Part shown: positions 50,970 to 61,471 of the stretch, piece by piece | How positions within the stretch are numbered: position 1 is the first letter of the stretch | How the letters are laid out: each line of letters opens with the position of its first letter | Assembly: GCA_947382625.1 (NCBI GenBank) | Contig: CANDAG010000003.1 | Location: forward strand, 1-64,000 | DNA from: an uncultured Lachnospiraceae bacterium | GTDB taxonomy: Bacteria > Bacillota > Clostridia > Lachnospirales > Lachnospiraceae | Direction of reading: 5' to 3' | DNA length: 64,000 bases | Position numbers and translations under genes: made by a program | Notes under the pieces: model-generated | The model's input: the letters and a program-made list of their open reading frames with translations, nothing else | Told to the model about the DNA's origin: nothing | Databases searched by the model: none

Positions 50970-51242
50970 TCACAATAGCATGTAAAAATTTATGCCGTAA
51001 AGCATGGCAACCCCCGGAAATCCAAGGATTCCGGATGTCAAAAAAGTGATCAGGTTATAGCCCAGCGCCATCCCCGGCGCCGCATTTGCCAGCAAAATAT
51101 TCCCGAAATAAATGGACATCATACCCAGCACTCCCCTGAGCAGGAAATTGACGATCCACTCTCCCCGATTTTTCAGTGCACCCATCATCAGCACCAGAAT
51201 CAATATCCCAATGATAAAAAAAGCCCCCATACTATTATCCAT
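50970..51242 (-). CDS. bofA: BofA-family sporulation protein
   Basis: 90 residues from the ATG at 51242, with hydrophobic segments at the start and middle and the family ending GILGFPGVAMLYGINFYML. BofA in Bacillus inhibits SpoIVFB processing of pro-sigma-K at the forespore membrane. The frame is open 17 codons further upstream, but the extra residues are hydrophilic and unlike BofA. Next to a yaaL-type gene, as in many Firmicutes, though here divergent from it. Confidence 0.85.
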   Translation of the reverse strand: MDNSMGAFFIIGILILVLMMGALKNRGEWIVNFLLRGVLGMMSIYFGNILLANAAPGMALGYNLITFLTSGILGFPGVAMLYGINFYMLL

Positions 51243-51368
51243 GCAGCAATCCGTATCCTTTCCCCCGCGGCCTTTCCTTTCCGCCTGATTCAATATATGT
51301 CCTGTCTTTTTGGCTTATACCGGAATAAACGGATTTATTTTGCCTATACTCTTAGCAAAAGGTAATTA

Positions 51369-51397
51369 TTGGATATTTTCGGAATATTATGTAATAA
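51369..51397 (+). promoter_or_regulatory. Promoter of the DUF2508 gene
   Basis: TTGGAT (51369-51374), 17-bp spacer, TAATAA (51392-51397), 27 bp before the start. Confidence 0.55.
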
Positions 51398-51423
51398 GAT
51401 GACCGCTGGAAATGAGGAACGCT

Positions 51424-51726
51424 ATGAAAATGTATTTTAGTCAAAGCTCCCGTGAAAACCGCACTCTGTCGGAAAAAGAAATTGCACGAAACGCACTGCT
51501 GTCAGACCTTGAAAAGACCAAGCAGGCGCTGGAGGTTGCCTATGCCGGTTTTGACAATGTGATCGAGCCGGATCTGATCGACTGTTATATTTATGAGGTG
51601 AATTCTGTACTGAAGCGCTATAAGTTTCTGCTGGAACAGGCAGCGGCGCTAAGTCCGCTGCCTGAAGAAAATACTCATCCCAGTCCCCTAAACACGGAAG
51701 CCCCTCTCACTTCCCTGATTGGCTAG
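51424..51726 (+). CDS. DUF2508 (YaaL-like) protein
   Basis: 100 residues; family members lie beside bofA in many Firmicutes. Typical core: LLSDLEKTKQALEVAYAGFDNV, EPDLIDCYIYEVNSVLKRYKFLL. The tail after residue 75 is Pro/Thr-rich. I start at ATG 51424, with GAGGA five bases upstream; the ATG 12 bp earlier lacks a site. Function unknown. Its last 39 bp overlap the end of fliS on the other strand. Confidence 0.75.
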   Translation: MKMYFSQSSRENRTLSEKEIARNALLSDLEKTKQALEVAYAGFDNVIEPDLIDCYIYEVNSVLKRYKFLLEQAAALSPLPEENTHPSPLNTEAPLTSLIG

Positions 51727-52164
51727 GTTTTCCACCAGAGAATTTTTTCCGTAGGTAAGCCCGGCGTACACTGTCTGTGTATTCGCCATCACAGGGCCGG
51801 AGGTATCCGTCTCTGCAATTTTTTCATAGGCCTCATGGAGCTTTTCCATCATCCCTTTTACATGGTCAAGCTCCTTTTTGCTTTTGCGGACGCTTGCCCT
51901 GGTCAGCTCCTGATTGGCAAAAACATAGAGCTGCAACAGATTCCTTGACGGTTCATATTCAAAATGCAGAGAATCCATCAGCTCCCTGATACATCCTCTG
52001 GCTTTTTTGATGCTGTCCTTAAACCCGCCTTCATTCCCTTCATCATAGGCCTTCCCGGCCTCTTCCAGATAGGTGATCGTCATCTCATAAAGGATGACGA
52101 TCAGCTGGGTCTTATTCGCCTGGGTGATCCTGAGCGTATATTCCTGCTTCAGTTCCTTTGTCAT
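51688..52164 (-). CDS. fliS: Flagellin export chaperone FliS
   Basis: 158 residues. FliS binds the C-terminal helix of flagellin and prevents premature polymerisation. Family features: ANKTQLIVILYEMTITYLEEA near the N-terminus, a helical bundle, and the C-terminal TVYAGLTYGKNSLVENL. It is 42 bp downstream of the flagellin gene. The end overlaps the DUF2508 gene convergently. Confidence 0.88.
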   Translation of the reverse strand: MTKELKQEYTLRITQANKTQLIVILYEMTITYLEEAGKAYDEGNEGGFKDSIKKARGCIRELMDSLHFEYEPSRNLLQLYVFANQELTRASVRKSKKELDHVKGMMEKLHEAYEKIAETDTSGPVMANTQTVYAGLTYGKNSLVENLANQGSERGFRV

Positions 52165-52206
52165 AGTTCAGGCTCCTTCTCCTTATAACAATTCAGACCA
52201 AATTAC

Positions 52207-53349
52207 CTACTGCAATAGCTGAAGCACCTGCGCCGGCCTCTCGTTGGCCTGGGCCAGAATAGAGGTGCTGGCTTGTGACAATACCTGAAGGGTGGTGTAT
52301 TCGGTCATTTCCTCCGACATATCCGTATCCATGATACGGGAATATGCCGCCGTTACATTTTCGCTGATGATATCCAGATTGTTCACAGTATGATCCAGAC
52401 GGTTTTCATAGGCGCCCAGACGGCTGCGCACGGAAGAAACATACTTAATGGCTCCGTCCACCTTACCTATGCACTCCTTTGCGCCTTCCTCTGTTTTGAT
52501 GGTCTCATCGACCCTGGAAATTCCCATAAGCATTGTGGATACCTTGGGGATACGTGCCTCCAGCTGCTGTCCCTCGTTGGAGCCGATCTGCATATCCAGA
52601 GAGCCAAAGCCGGGAATTGTAAATTTGATGGGATCTGCAGCGGAAGGTCTTGTATAGTTCTCCTTTACTACCTCAAGCTTGATCTCTTCCCCCCGCTCTC
52701 CCATGATGGAAACGATATTTCCGTCCCATGTAACCATTGCATTGGAAGCCTGTGGATTTCCTGCCTCATACTCCAGAAGTCCCGGAATGGAAACCTTATT
52801 TACCTCCTTGATCTCGCCGTTATCAAAGACAACATCAAGCTCTGCGATCTCGTAATCCTTGCTGACTACCTGATCACTGTAGTAGGCCACCTTCACATCC
52901 ACAGTATTCGTTGTATAGGCCTTCATGTCAAAGGAGCCGTCCAGAAGCTTCTGGCCGTTAAACTCAACCTCCGAGGCTGTCCTGTCAATCTCCTCCTTAA
53001 GCTCCTTTACTTCCTCTGAAATGATCCTCCTGTCATCTTCAGTCAGGGTTCCGGTACTGGCCTTCACGGAAAGCTCATTGATCCTCTGAAGCATCTCATG
53101 GATCTCAGACAACGCTCCGTCTGCGATCTGCATGATGGAGATTCCGTCATTGGAATTATCGGTTGCCTGATCCAGCCCTTCAATCTGAGCGTTCATTCGC
53201 TTGGCCATGGCCAGGCCTGCGGGGTTATCCTTGGCATTGACGATCTTGAGTCCGGAGGAAAGCCTTGCCATAGACTCCTGCAGCTTATTGTCGGATCTGT
53301 TTAAATAATTGTTGGCAACTACTGCCGATACGTTGTAATTAATTCTCAT
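52207..53349 (-). CDS. Flagellin
   Basis: 380 residues. D0/D1 core at the N-terminus (MRINYNVSAVVANNYL, ARLSSGLKIVNAKDNPAGLAMA) and C-terminus (RSRLGAYENRLDHTVNNL, STSILAQANERPAQVLQLLQ) around a variable centre of about 170 residues. It starts 11 bp inside the preceding large gene, with AAAGGAAAT upstream of ATG 53349. Its translation is thus tied to that gene rather than led by a private flagellin promoter. Confidence 0.95.
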   Translation of the reverse strand: MRINYNVSAVVANNYLNRSDNKLQESMARLSSGLKIVNAKDNPAGLAMAKRMNAQIEGLDQATDNSNDGISIMQIADGALSEIHEMLQRINELSVKASTGTLTEDDRRIISEEVKELKEEIDRTASEVEFNGQKLLDGSFDMKAYTTNTVDVKVAYYSDQVVSKDYEIAELDVVFDNGEIKEVNKVSIPGLLEYEAGNPQASNAMVTWDGNIVSIMGERGEEIKLEVVKENYTRPSAADPIKFTIPGFGSLDMQIGSNEGQQLEARIPKVSTMLMGISRVDETIKTEEGAKECIGKVDGAIKYVSSVRSRLGAYENRLDHTVNNLDIISENVTAAYSRIMDTDMSEEMTEYTTLQVLSQASTSILAQANERPAQVLQLLQ

Positions 53350-56300
53350 CTTCTATATTTCCTTTCTTTAACCCTGTCTCCTGGACAAATTCTATAAATG
53401 CTCTGGCTGCCCGGTAAAGCAGTCCCGTATCCTGCCCTGATCCCTCTCGCAAGGCGCTTTCCTTCAGTGAAAATTCTTCCAGATCCAGCTTCTCTCCTGT
53501 TGCAAAATAAATATTGCCCGCCTTGATCTCTTCTTTTTCAAATTTCTCTTCCAGAATTCTCTGATCATCCTTGAGGAATCCGCAGCCTTCCTCCTTACTG
53601 CAGATGCAGAAGCCTTCCAATCCCTGCTTTGTCATCCGGAATTCAGCCGCAGTCTTTCCAAAAATCTCTGTCTCAAAGGCTACGGCAGCCTTGCTCTCCT
53701 TCTGCCCGGTATGTACGATCTTCAGATTAATAGAGGTCAATGTGCCGCCGATCTTAGCCGGGATCTCATAGTTTTCTTCCCTTGCCATGCTGCCCATAAA
53801 GGAAAACTGCTTATACAGCACGCTCATCGCCCTGATATCCAAGGCCCCGACAGAAGAACCAAAGGCCGCCCTCTCCAGCATATCCTGCACACTCTTCTGC
53901 AGGCTTCCATAGGCCTTCTGTGCGTTTTCTCTGCCATCCAGGGCCCGAAGGACTTCTTCCCCTGCCTCTTCCAGAGAACCCTCCGGGTCTGTCTTTTGCG
54001 GGATCCGGGTATCCTCCTGTTCCTGCCTTTGCAGTCTCTGGAGTCTTTTCCAGATTTCCCCGGGATCCTTAAGAAGGGCTCCGGCTGCCAGAAGATGATC
54101 CGCTGTCACAGGCATCTCGTAATCAGAAAGCTGCTTAAGCACTTCATCCTCGGATTTCATTGCGCCACGGACCTGCTCGTACAGCATATGGTCAAATTCC
54201 TTTCCTGCCGCCTCATCTCCCGCTTCCTCCAGAAGCTGTTCCAGAAATTCCTGATCCGGCACATTACCGGAAAACCCTTTGGCGATCTGGCTGGTAATGC
54301 TCTCTGTCTGTGTTTCCTTTGCATCCACGCCGCCGAAACCATCGTCCACGGAGTAGTCCATGCTTCCCCGCCTGCTGCTCCTTAATGCGCTTAAAAGATT
54401 GCCCAGCGTAAACTCTGCCCCGGTCTGCCAAAGGGCCCCTACTGCTGCATCGTCCGCTTTTTCAATCTGACGTACTAACCGGTAAATACCGATATATGCA
54501 CTTTTTTCTTCTTCCGAGATTCCTTTTTGCTTCTCCAGCTTATAAAGAAAACGGCTGTAGGATTCCATCTGTCCTGCCGGATCCCTCTCCTGGCCGCTGA
54601 AGTAATTTCCCAACTCCTCCAGTGGCATGATCAGAGGATTCACGCCCTCCCGGATCATATTCAAAACCCGTCCCGGATCCATTTCCTTCACTACATCTTT
54701 CAGAAGTTCATCCTTTTCTTTGATCCGCTCTATATTCTCTTCCGTGATCTCCAGACTATTGTATCCCAGAATACGGACTGCCCTGCGGTTTTCCTCCGAG
54801 GCCTCCAGGTTCATGCTTTCCAGAATATCATCCACATTCCGGAACGCCTTCTGCATGGAATCCCCTAAGTCCTTCCGGGGTTCTGTCATCATCGTCTCAT
54901 AGCTCTGGCCTGCCTTTTCGTAGGCAAGGCGTTCCCTGCTGCCCTGTTCATATACAATCCTCAGGGTATCTGTTACAGACACCTTCGCTACTACAGAAAC
55001 CGGCGCCCTGCGTATTCCCTGCAGCACATCCAGAGTTTCCTCATAAAGGGAGGCCTTTTCCTTTGCCGAGGATCCATCCACCTGTCCGGTCAGGGCCTTC
55101 AGATAATTGCTCTCCGCCTCCTTAAGCTTATCCACCAGAAGCTCTAAGGAAGCCGTATCGATCTGGAAGCCGCTCCGCAAAAGCTTCAGATTCGCCTCCA
55201 CCGTCATAGACAGCCTGACCTCTTCCAAAAGCCTTCTCCCCCGCAGATTTTCTGCCAGACCCGCTTCTGCCGTTATCTCCTGTGTCTGCGCCGTACCTTC
55301 CCGGACATCCTGCTGAAGTCCCTGTTCGTTTTGCTGGTTTCGGGCCTGAAGCTCATTCTGAACTGCTGTCAGATTTCTCAGGGTAAGGGGGAGATCCCTC
55401 GCTATGATGATATCCACTGCCTCATCCTGAATCTGTGCCGTCTGCTCCATAATGGAAACAGCCTGCCGGGCATAGGTCTGCTTTCTGCCCAGATCTGCCC
55501 TGGCCGGGTCTATCCCGTCCGCCGCCGCGCAGGCGGCAGAAGCCATAAAATCCTCCATCCTTACGGGATATTGATGGCTTTGGATATCCTTTAAAAGAGA
55601 AAAGGTTTCTTCGTTTAAGGGAATTCCCTTTTCTACCAGCCATTTGGCGCTTTCCAGATTTTCCTGATCTGCTTCGTAGCCGGCCTGACTGATCACCTTT
55701 TCCATCTGGGGACGCAGCCTGTCAAAATCGATCTCCTCCGGTTTTTTGGCATAATAACCGGCCACCGAACCGGCTGCATAGTAGCCCTTCCCCTGACGGC
55801 CCGGATCACCGGATGCCGAATACTTCGCCGTATATAAATTTTCAGGTGCAGGTGCAAGGTCATTCTCCACCATATATTTCACGCTGCCCTCTGTAGGCTC
55901 ACCCGCCTGTTCAAGCAGCTTCCATGCCTCTGTCACGGAAGCAATATTTTCTTCCGTCAAAGGAATATCCTTTTCGGCAAACTGTCTCTTCAATTCATTG
56001 GCAAAGGCCTCGCTTCCGGTAATGTCCTTAAGAGCCTCGTCATCCACCGTATCCGTATAGCCTGCCACCTCTGTTCCGCCTTTTGCAAGGGCTACCTTTA
56101 TCTGATCAACAATGGTGACAACAGTCTCTATCTCTGTACTTCCCGGATGAAAGCCTTCCTTCTGCAGCTTCGCGAAATCCTCGTCCGATACGGAATTGGA
56201 CATCACTGCCATATAGTCGCGGCGAACAGCAACATCCTCCTGCTCGATCTGCCGTATCAGTTCCTCTGCGGTCCGTCCGTGACCTGCATATGCGCTGTTA

Positions 56301-56449
56301 TCCATAACTGTGCCAGAAATGTCCAATACAAACCCGCTCCTGCCGGCTGCCGCCTCATTCTGCGGGGTACGATATGAAATTGTATCCCTGCCTGCCTTTT
56401 CATATTCCTGAGCGCCTCTGATATTGGCGCTCTCCACTAAAAGGTTCAT
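53339..56449 (-). CDS. Large flagellar-locus protein (DUF6240-like)
   Basis: About 1036 residues, rich in Glu/Lys/Leu helices; no signal peptide and no membrane helix. Repeating motifs of the form (L/I)T-x-E-N-(L/I) or PLTxENI occur (DIPLTEENIASV, GIPLNEETFSLL, DLPLTLRNLTAV, PVTADHLLAAG), suggesting tandem alpha-helical repeats of roughly 100 residues. The C-terminal 150 residues (GSMAREENYEIPAKIGGTLTSINLKIVH in parts, FEKEEIKAGNIYFATGEKL) resemble a FliK-like hook-length domain. I believe this is the DUF6240 family. ATG 56449 has GGGAGC 6 nt upstream. Confidence 0.6.
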   Translation of the reverse strand: MNLLVESANIRGAQEYEKAGRDTISYRTPQNEAAAGRSGFVLDISGTVMDNSAYAGHGRTAEELIRQIEQEDVAVRRDYMAVMSNSVSDEDFAKLQKEGFHPGSTEIETVVTIVDQIKVALAKGGTEVAGYTDTVDDEALKDITGSEAFANELKRQFAEKDIPLTEENIASVTEAWKLLEQAGEPTEGSVKYMVENDLAPAPENLYTAKYSASGDPGRQGKGYYAAGSVAGYYAKKPEEIDFDRLRPQMEKVISQAGYEADQENLESAKWLVEKGIPLNEETFSLLKDIQSHQYPVRMEDFMASAACAAADGIDPARADLGRKQTYARQAVSIMEQTAQIQDEAVDIIIARDLPLTLRNLTAVQNELQARNQQNEQGLQQDVREGTAQTQEITAEAGLAENLRGRRLLEEVRLSMTVEANLKLLRSGFQIDTASLELLVDKLKEAESNYLKALTGQVDGSSAKEKASLYEETLDVLQGIRRAPVSVVAKVSVTDTLRIVYEQGSRERLAYEKAGQSYETMMTEPRKDLGDSMQKAFRNVDDILESMNLEASEENRRAVRILGYNSLEITEENIERIKEKDELLKDVVKEMDPGRVLNMIREGVNPLIMPLEELGNYFSGQERDPAGQMESYSRFLYKLEKQKGISEEEKSAYIGIYRLVRQIEKADDAAVGALWQTGAEFTLGNLLSALRSSRRGSMDYSVDDGFGGVDAKETQTESITSQIAKGFSGNVPDQEFLEQLLEEAGDEAAGKEFDHMLYEQVRGAMKSEDEVLKQLSDYEMPVTADHLLAAGALLKDPGEIWKRLQRLQRQEQEDTRIPQKTDPEGSLEEAGEEVLRALDGRENAQKAYGSLQKSVQDMLERAAFGSSVGALDIRAMSVLYKQFSFMGSMAREENYEIPAKIGGTLTSINLKIVHTGQKESKAAVAFETEIFGKTAAEFRMTKQGLEGFCICSKEEGCGFLKDDQRILEEKFEKEEIKAGNIYFATGEKLDLEEFSLKESALREGSGQDTGLLYRAARAFIEFVQETGLKKGNIEDEN

Positions 56450-56483
56450 ATTTGCTCCCATCAATCTCAAAATGTCGTATTAA

Positions 56484-56514
56484 AAAGGGTGAATGCTCCA
56501 CACATTCACCCTTT
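56484..56514 (-). terminator. Terminator after glgB
   Basis: AAAGGGTGAATG (56484-56495) pairs with CATTCACCCTTT (56503-56514): 12-bp stem, 7-nt loop. On the minus strand it is followed by TTTAATA, ending the glgB transcript before the flagellar genes. Confidence 0.8.
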
Positions 56515-56548
56515 ATTTCGGCTTATCTGCCCTTTTTCTTAACCATAC

Positions 56549-58462
56549 TCAAAAAACAAATATGGCAGCGCTGTAAGGAGGAAGATCCAAAGTAATACTG
56601 TAATCCCTGTAATCGCATTGTCCCTTCACCGCCGTGATCTCCTTAGGTATCACGCCTCCGCTTCCACCAAACCGCTCCTCCGCGCTGTTCAAAAGCAGCT
56701 TATATTTTTTCTTTTTCGGTACGCCCAGCTTATAATTCTCCCATGCAATAGGAGTCATATTAATGATAAAAAGCAGATTGTTCCTGCCGCTGGAGGCCTT
56801 TCTGATAAAGCTGTAGGTACTTCTGTCCTTATCGTCGCAATTGATCCATTCAAACCCGTTCCAGCTGTTGTCAAACTCATACATGCAGGGATACTTCCTG
56901 TAAATCTTTAAAAGCTCCTTCATATATTCATGAAGCCCTTTATTCAGATCCTCTCCCAGCAGAAACCAGTCAAGCTCTCTCTCCTCGCTCCACTCCCGTT
57001 CCTGTCCGAAGTCCTGTCCCATAAAAAGAAGCTTTTTGCCTGCATGGCCGAACATATAAGCATATCCGCAGCGCAGATTTGCATACTTGTCGATCTGATA
57101 CCCCGGCATCTTATTGACCATGGAGCATTTCAGGTGAACCACCTCATCGTGGGACAGGGGCAGGATATAATTTTCATATTCATTATAGGACATGGCAAAG
57201 GTCATAGCATAATGATTGTCCTTCCGGAAGTAGGGATCCAGCTTCATATATTCACAAAAATCATGCATCCAGCCCATATTCCATTTAAAGGAAAAACCAA
57301 GGCCATCCTCCTCCACCTTACCTGTTACCATAGGCCATGCCGTGGATTCCTCGGCAATGGTCAAAAAGCCCGGATAAGTGCCAAGCACCACGGAATTTAA
57401 ATGCTTGAAGAATTCAATGGCCTCCAGGTTCTTATTTCCGCCGTATTTATTGGGCACCCACTGCCCGTCCTTCTTTCCGTAATCCAGATAAAGCATGGAA
57501 GCCACCGCATCCACACGGATACCGTCCACGTGAAATTCCTTGATCCAGAACAGCACATTGGCGATCAGGTAATTCTTCACCTCTGTCTTGCCATAATTAA
57601 AGATCTTGGTTCCCCAATCGGGATGCTCGCCTCTGCGCGGATCGGGATGTTCAAAAATACACTGACCGTCAAACCGCCCCAACCCATGAGCGTCCGTAGC
57701 AAAATGAGCCGGAACCCAGTCCAGGATCACGCCGATCTTGTTTTTGTGAAGCTTGTTCACAAGATACATGAAGTCCTCCGGCTCTCCGTAACGGGAGGTG
57801 GGCGCATAATATCCGGTAACCTGATATCCCCAGGAGCCGTCAAAAGGATGCTCTGCGATCCCCATCAGCTCCACATGGGTATACTTCATCTCCTTCAGAT
57901 ACTCTACGATCCTGTCCGCAAATTCCCGGTAGTTGTAATAGCCCTGCTCCTCCGGCCTTGGATGACGCATCCAGGAACCGATATGGCACTCATATATGGC
58001 AAGGGGCTCCTTATTGTAATCCTTCCCGCTGCGCTCCTTCATCCAGAGATCGTCTGTCCATTGAAATCCCGATATATCCACGGTCCGCGAGGCTGTACCC
58101 GGGCGCAGCTCCGCACTGTTTGCAAAGGGATCTGCCTTATACAGCTTTTCTCCTGCAGGGGTGGTGATCAGAAATTTATACAGCTCATGAGTACCAACGC
58201 CCGGAATAAATACCGCATGGATCCCCCCCTCTCCCAGCTTTTGCATGGGATGAGCGGTTTCATCCCATCCGTTAAAGGTCCCTATCACATGGACACTCGC
58301 CGCATTAGGAGCCCACACGCCGAAAAACATGCCCTTTTTCCCATCCTGGATACTGGGATGAGCTCCAAGCTTCTTGTAGATGTCATAATGCGTCCCCTGG
58401 GCAAACAAATACTGATCCGCCTCTGAAATAAATACTTCCCCTTCTGTTCTTTTACCTTCCAT
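56549..58462 (-). CDS. glgB: 1,4-alpha-glucan branching enzyme
   Basis: 637 residues. Creates alpha-1,6 branches in glycogen. CBM48-type N-terminal domain (about 25-130, FFGVWAPNAASVHVIGTFNGW in parts), GH13 barrel with nucleophile D318 (HVDGIRVDAV), acid E371 (LTIAEESTAWP) and D439 (LPLSHDEVVH), then the C-terminal beta domain. No other glycogen genes are adjacent. It lies 17 bp after the TPR gene and shares its transcript. Confidence 0.95.
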   Translation of the reverse strand: MEGKRTEGEVFISEADQYLFAQGTHYDIYKKLGAHPSIQDGKKGMFFGVWAPNAASVHVIGTFNGWDETAHPMQKLGEGGIHAVFIPGVGTHELYKFLITTPAGEKLYKADPFANSAELRPGTASRTVDISGFQWTDDLWMKERSGKDYNKEPLAIYECHIGSWMRHPRPEEQGYYNYREFADRIVEYLKEMKYTHVELMGIAEHPFDGSWGYQVTGYYAPTSRYGEPEDFMYLVNKLHKNKIGVILDWVPAHFATDAHGLGRFDGQCIFEHPDPRRGEHPDWGTKIFNYGKTEVKNYLIANVLFWIKEFHVDGIRVDAVASMLYLDYGKKDGQWVPNKYGGNKNLEAIEFFKHLNSVVLGTYPGFLTIAEESTAWPMVTGKVEEDGLGFSFKWNMGWMHDFCEYMKLDPYFRKDNHYAMTFAMSYNEYENYILPLSHDEVVHLKCSMVNKMPGYQIDKYANLRCGYAYMFGHAGKKLLFMGQDFGQEREWSEERELDWFLLGEDLNKGLHEYMKELLKIYRKYPCMYEFDNSWNGFEWINCDDKDRSTYSFIRKASSGRNNLLFIINMTPIAWENYKLGVPKKKKYKLLLNSAEERFGGSGGVIPKEITAVKGQCDYRDYSITLDLPPYSAAIFVF

Positions 58463-58479
58463 TGCCTTAAACCCCCAAT

Positions 58480-61335
58480 TTAATAATGCATAAAATCATT
58501 TTCTCTTAAGACGATCATATCCTCTTCATCATATCTTTTTCCAAGAAGGATATCAAAGAAATGCTTCGGCGTCTTTTTATCCGCATAATAGATGGCTTCA
58601 TCCACCAGCTCTTCTATTTCTGTCAGGGTAACCTCATGATCGCTGGTCTGCATATCCGCAATCCTTGTATGCAACGCCAAAACCCCAAGCTCATCAATGG
58701 CATATTCCTGCTCAAGGGCGTATTTTCTTGCATACCTGACAAGAGTCTGGTCATCTAAGGCCTCCACATCCACTCTCAGATTGAAGGTATCCTGAAGGTC
58801 CGGATACTGAGCCAAAAGCTCTTCCATGACGGTCTTTGTATCCTCCAGTATTACGATCAGTCCCTTTCCTTCCTGATTCAGCGCCTTCAGAAGCTGCTCG
58901 ATGGAAGCCTTCTTCATGGATGAGGCCGCTTCTATGATCAGCGCTCCGCCTGAAAGCTTTCCCAAGGTAACCGCCACATCCTTCTTGTTCATGGTTGCCC
59001 CGGAGATCTTAGCCACCTTACCGGAAAAATTACTGTCCGAAAGCTGCACTTCCTTCACCAGCAGCTTGGCAAGCGCTATGGTCCCTGTTCCCTCCTCTCC
59101 GGTAATGATCACATTGCCGGTAAAGGACGCCATGCTGATATTATCAATCGCCTCCACGATCTGCCTTCTGGTCCGCTTATGGTGGATGAACGGGGCGAAC
59201 ATCTCTCTTTCGGCATTTGTCATTTCCCGGACATTATGCTTATCCTCATTTTCCTCCGGTTCAGGCGCAGGCCTTTCTTCCTTCTGCTTCTTTTCTTTTG
59301 GCCGATCTTTTTCAGATTCCCGGCTGTCAGGATCAGCAGCTTCTTCCTCTTCGTATCCCGCTTCCTGACCGCTCCCGCCGGACTCAGCCTCCTCACCAGC
59401 CAGTTCTGCTTCCGCTTCCTGCCATAGCCGCTCCTCCAGTTCCTCCAGGGTAAGATTTTCTTTGGTCCACAAGGACTCTGTCCTGGGTGTTTCCTCCGGC
59501 TGCTCTTTCACAGACGGCTGCTCCTCCGGCACCGGAGTCTGCTCTGTCCCAGGCTCTTCCCCGGGCTCTTCCTCCAAAAGCTCCATTTCTTCCATTTCCG
59601 GTTCTGAAGTCTCCGGTTCCTTCTGTACGGACGCTTCCGCCTTCCTGTCCTTACCGGAATCCGCCCTCTTTAAAAGCCCCAGCCGTTCTTTGGCGATCTT
59701 TAGCTTTTCTTCCTTCAGGGCCGCCGTTACCATGGCCTTTTCAAGCTCTTCCAAAAGCCCGGACTTGGTAGCCTCATCGAAATCTGCAAAAAGCGTGTCC
59801 GTCTGCTGATGTACCCTTTTGCGGATCTCATCCATCCGTTTCCGCTCATTGTCCTGCTTCATCTTTTCCCACTCGGCCATGATATCCTCAATGCTGAGCT
59901 GGCCGGTGATCTGCTTTTCAATCTTGTCCTCCTCAGGCACCACCAGGGACAATTGCCCGTCGTATTCCTGCGTAAGGATATTGTCATAGCCGGAGGATTT
60001 ATGGAAGGTTCTGATCACACCTGTATTACTCAGATCCGGATCCGCACTTGCCACCGGCTCTCTTTTGGCGTTCTCCTCCTCCGAAGCCTGCTCCCCGATG
60101 GGCGTGAACAGGCTTTTGGCCCCGTTTCTCTGCTCCAGCTCGGAAACCACCTCCTGGATATTGACCTCCTCCGTGTTCCCGAAAAAGACCTCCTCATTGG
60201 CATTGCTGCCGGCAAAGTTCTGGGGTCTGAGCCGGGGCACCGGTCTGGGCTCCGGCTTTGGTTCCTGCACCGGTTTTTCGGGATAGGCCCGCTCATCCAG
60301 TCCCTTTACAGGCTCATAAACCAAAGTCCTCTGGCTGCTTACCGCCTCCTGCGGCATGCTCTCCTGCTCAACCAGAAAATTCCCGGAAGCCTTCGCAGAA
60401 GAGTTCTGCTCCGCAGGCCCTGACGGCTCCTCCGGTTTTCTTTCCGGCGGCTCCGGCGCCTTATGGTCATCTAAAATTTCCTTCATGCTTTCTGCCAGCT
60501 CTTTTTGCAGATTCATGGTATTATACTGGCTCACATCTATGGTCTTGACCTGTATATCAAGTTCATCCTTCCCCGGTACCTCCTGGGTATCATCTGTAAG
60601 GATATTTTCCTGAAGGCTGAACTCGTCCTCCTCTTCCTCCTCGGTTTCCTTTTCGGCAGCCTCCTGGATCGCCTTTTGATCCGCAGCAAAATCAGAGGTG
60701 ATAAAACCACCTCCCTGCTTCATCTGTTCATATTTTGTCTGCTGCTCCTCCGTCAGGGGCTCATGAAGCATCTTAAGCTCTAAAGCCTTGACCACATAAC
60801 GGCCTTCCCCGAACCAGAGCGCCATCTCATTGCATTCCTCCACACATTTAGAGGCCAGTCCCACCCTGTGATAAAGATAGGCGAGCTCGTAGGCCCATTT
60901 TTCACGGTAATCCCGCTTCTTAAGCTCCTCTAATACCTCTATCCTCTCTTCCAGGCTTACCTCCTGGGCTTCATATAATTTATACTGAAGCACATATCTT
61001 CCACTGTCCTTGGGAGCCAGGTGCACAAATTCCTTATAATATTCCAGCGCCTGCACATACTCGCCCAGCTTGATGGATAATTCACATAAGGAATAGACGA
61101 TCATCCGGCCTCCGGCATGCCGCTCATAGGCAAGCAGAAGGATATCCCTGCTGTCTTCATATCTTCTGTTGATCTTGTACAGATCGCTGATGGTGCAGAG
61201 CATCATGGTGCTCTTGACCCTGCGCCAGTCAATGGCGTCTGCGATCTTTACCGCGTCCGCATATCTCCCTTCCGAGATCAGTGATTTTATTTCATCCGCC
61301 CGTACTTTGTACTCATATTTATCCAAGGTAGCCAC
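58480..61335 (-). CDS. TPR protein with degenerate AAA domain
   Basis: 951 residues in three parts. TPR-like helices at about 1-215 ([28 protein letters not shown] in parts). A long acidic, Pro/Glu-rich linker, about 230-690, probably disordered. A C-terminal AAA-like domain at about 705-930 ([21 protein letters not shown] region). Its Walker A position reads [12 protein letters not shown], lacking the P-loop lysine, and Walker B reads ALIIEAASS, so ATPase activity is unlikely. Possibly a scaffold related to the SpoVK/CbbX group. Confidence 0.7.
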   Translation of the reverse strand: MATLDKYEYKVRADEIKSLISEGRYADAVKIADAIDWRRVKSTMMLCTISDLYKINRRYEDSRDILLLAYERHAGGRMIVYSLCELSIKLGEYVQALEYYKEFVHLAPKDSGRYVLQYKLYEAQEVSLEERIEVLEELKKRDYREKWAYELAYLYHRVGLASKCVEECNEMALWFGEGRYVVKALELKMLHEPLTEEQQTKYEQMKQGGGFITSDFAADQKAIQEAAEKETEEEEEDEFSLQENILTDDTQEVPGKDELDIQVKTIDVSQYNTMNLQKELAESMKEILDDHKAPEPPERKPEEPSGPAEQNSSAKASGNFLVEQESMPQEAVSSQRTLVYEPVKGLDERAYPEKPVQEPKPEPRPVPRLRPQNFAGSNANEEVFFGNTEEVNIQEVVSELEQRNGAKSLFTPIGEQASEEENAKREPVASADPDLSNTGVIRTFHKSSGYDNILTQEYDGQLSLVVPEEDKIEKQITGQLSIEDIMAEWEKMKQDNERKRMDEIRKRVHQQTDTLFADFDEATKSGLLEELEKAMVTAALKEEKLKIAKERLGLLKRADSGKDRKAEASVQKEPETSEPEMEEMELLEEEPGEEPGTEQTPVPEEQPSVKEQPEETPRTESLWTKENLTLEELEERLWQEAEAELAGEEAESGGSGQEAGYEEEEAADPDSRESEKDRPKEKKQKEERPAPEPEENEDKHNVREMTNAEREMFAPFIHHKRTRRQIVEAIDNISMASFTGNVIITGEEGTGTIALAKLLVKEVQLSDSNFSGKVAKISGATMNKKDVAVTLGKLSGGALIIEAASSMKKASIEQLLKALNQEGKGLIVILEDTKTVMEELLAQYPDLQDTFNLRVDVEALDDQTLVRYARKYALEQEYAIDELGVLALHTRIADMQTSDHEVTLTEIEELVDEAIYYADKKTPKHFFDILLGKRYDEEDMIVLRENDFMHY

Positions 61336-61395
61336 CTCATATATCTTTTTGTTTAGGACATGTAAAAAGGCATAATTAGCCTATTATCATCTGTA

Positions 61396-61424
61396 AGTTT
61401 ATCACATGGTTTTTGGTATGTAAA
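61396..61424 (-). promoter_or_regulatory. Promoter of the TPR-glgB operon
   Basis: On the minus strand TTTACA (61424-61419), 17-bp spacer, TAAACT (61401-61396), about 60 bp before the TPR gene. Confidence 0.55.
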
Positions 61425-61471
61425 ATACAATTTTTGTAAAAACAGGGGAATTTGGCCGAATTGTTACCATT

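Noticed and set aside
57401-58426. 341-codon plus-strand open frame
   Set aside because: Antisense to glgB; no ribosome binding site or domain.
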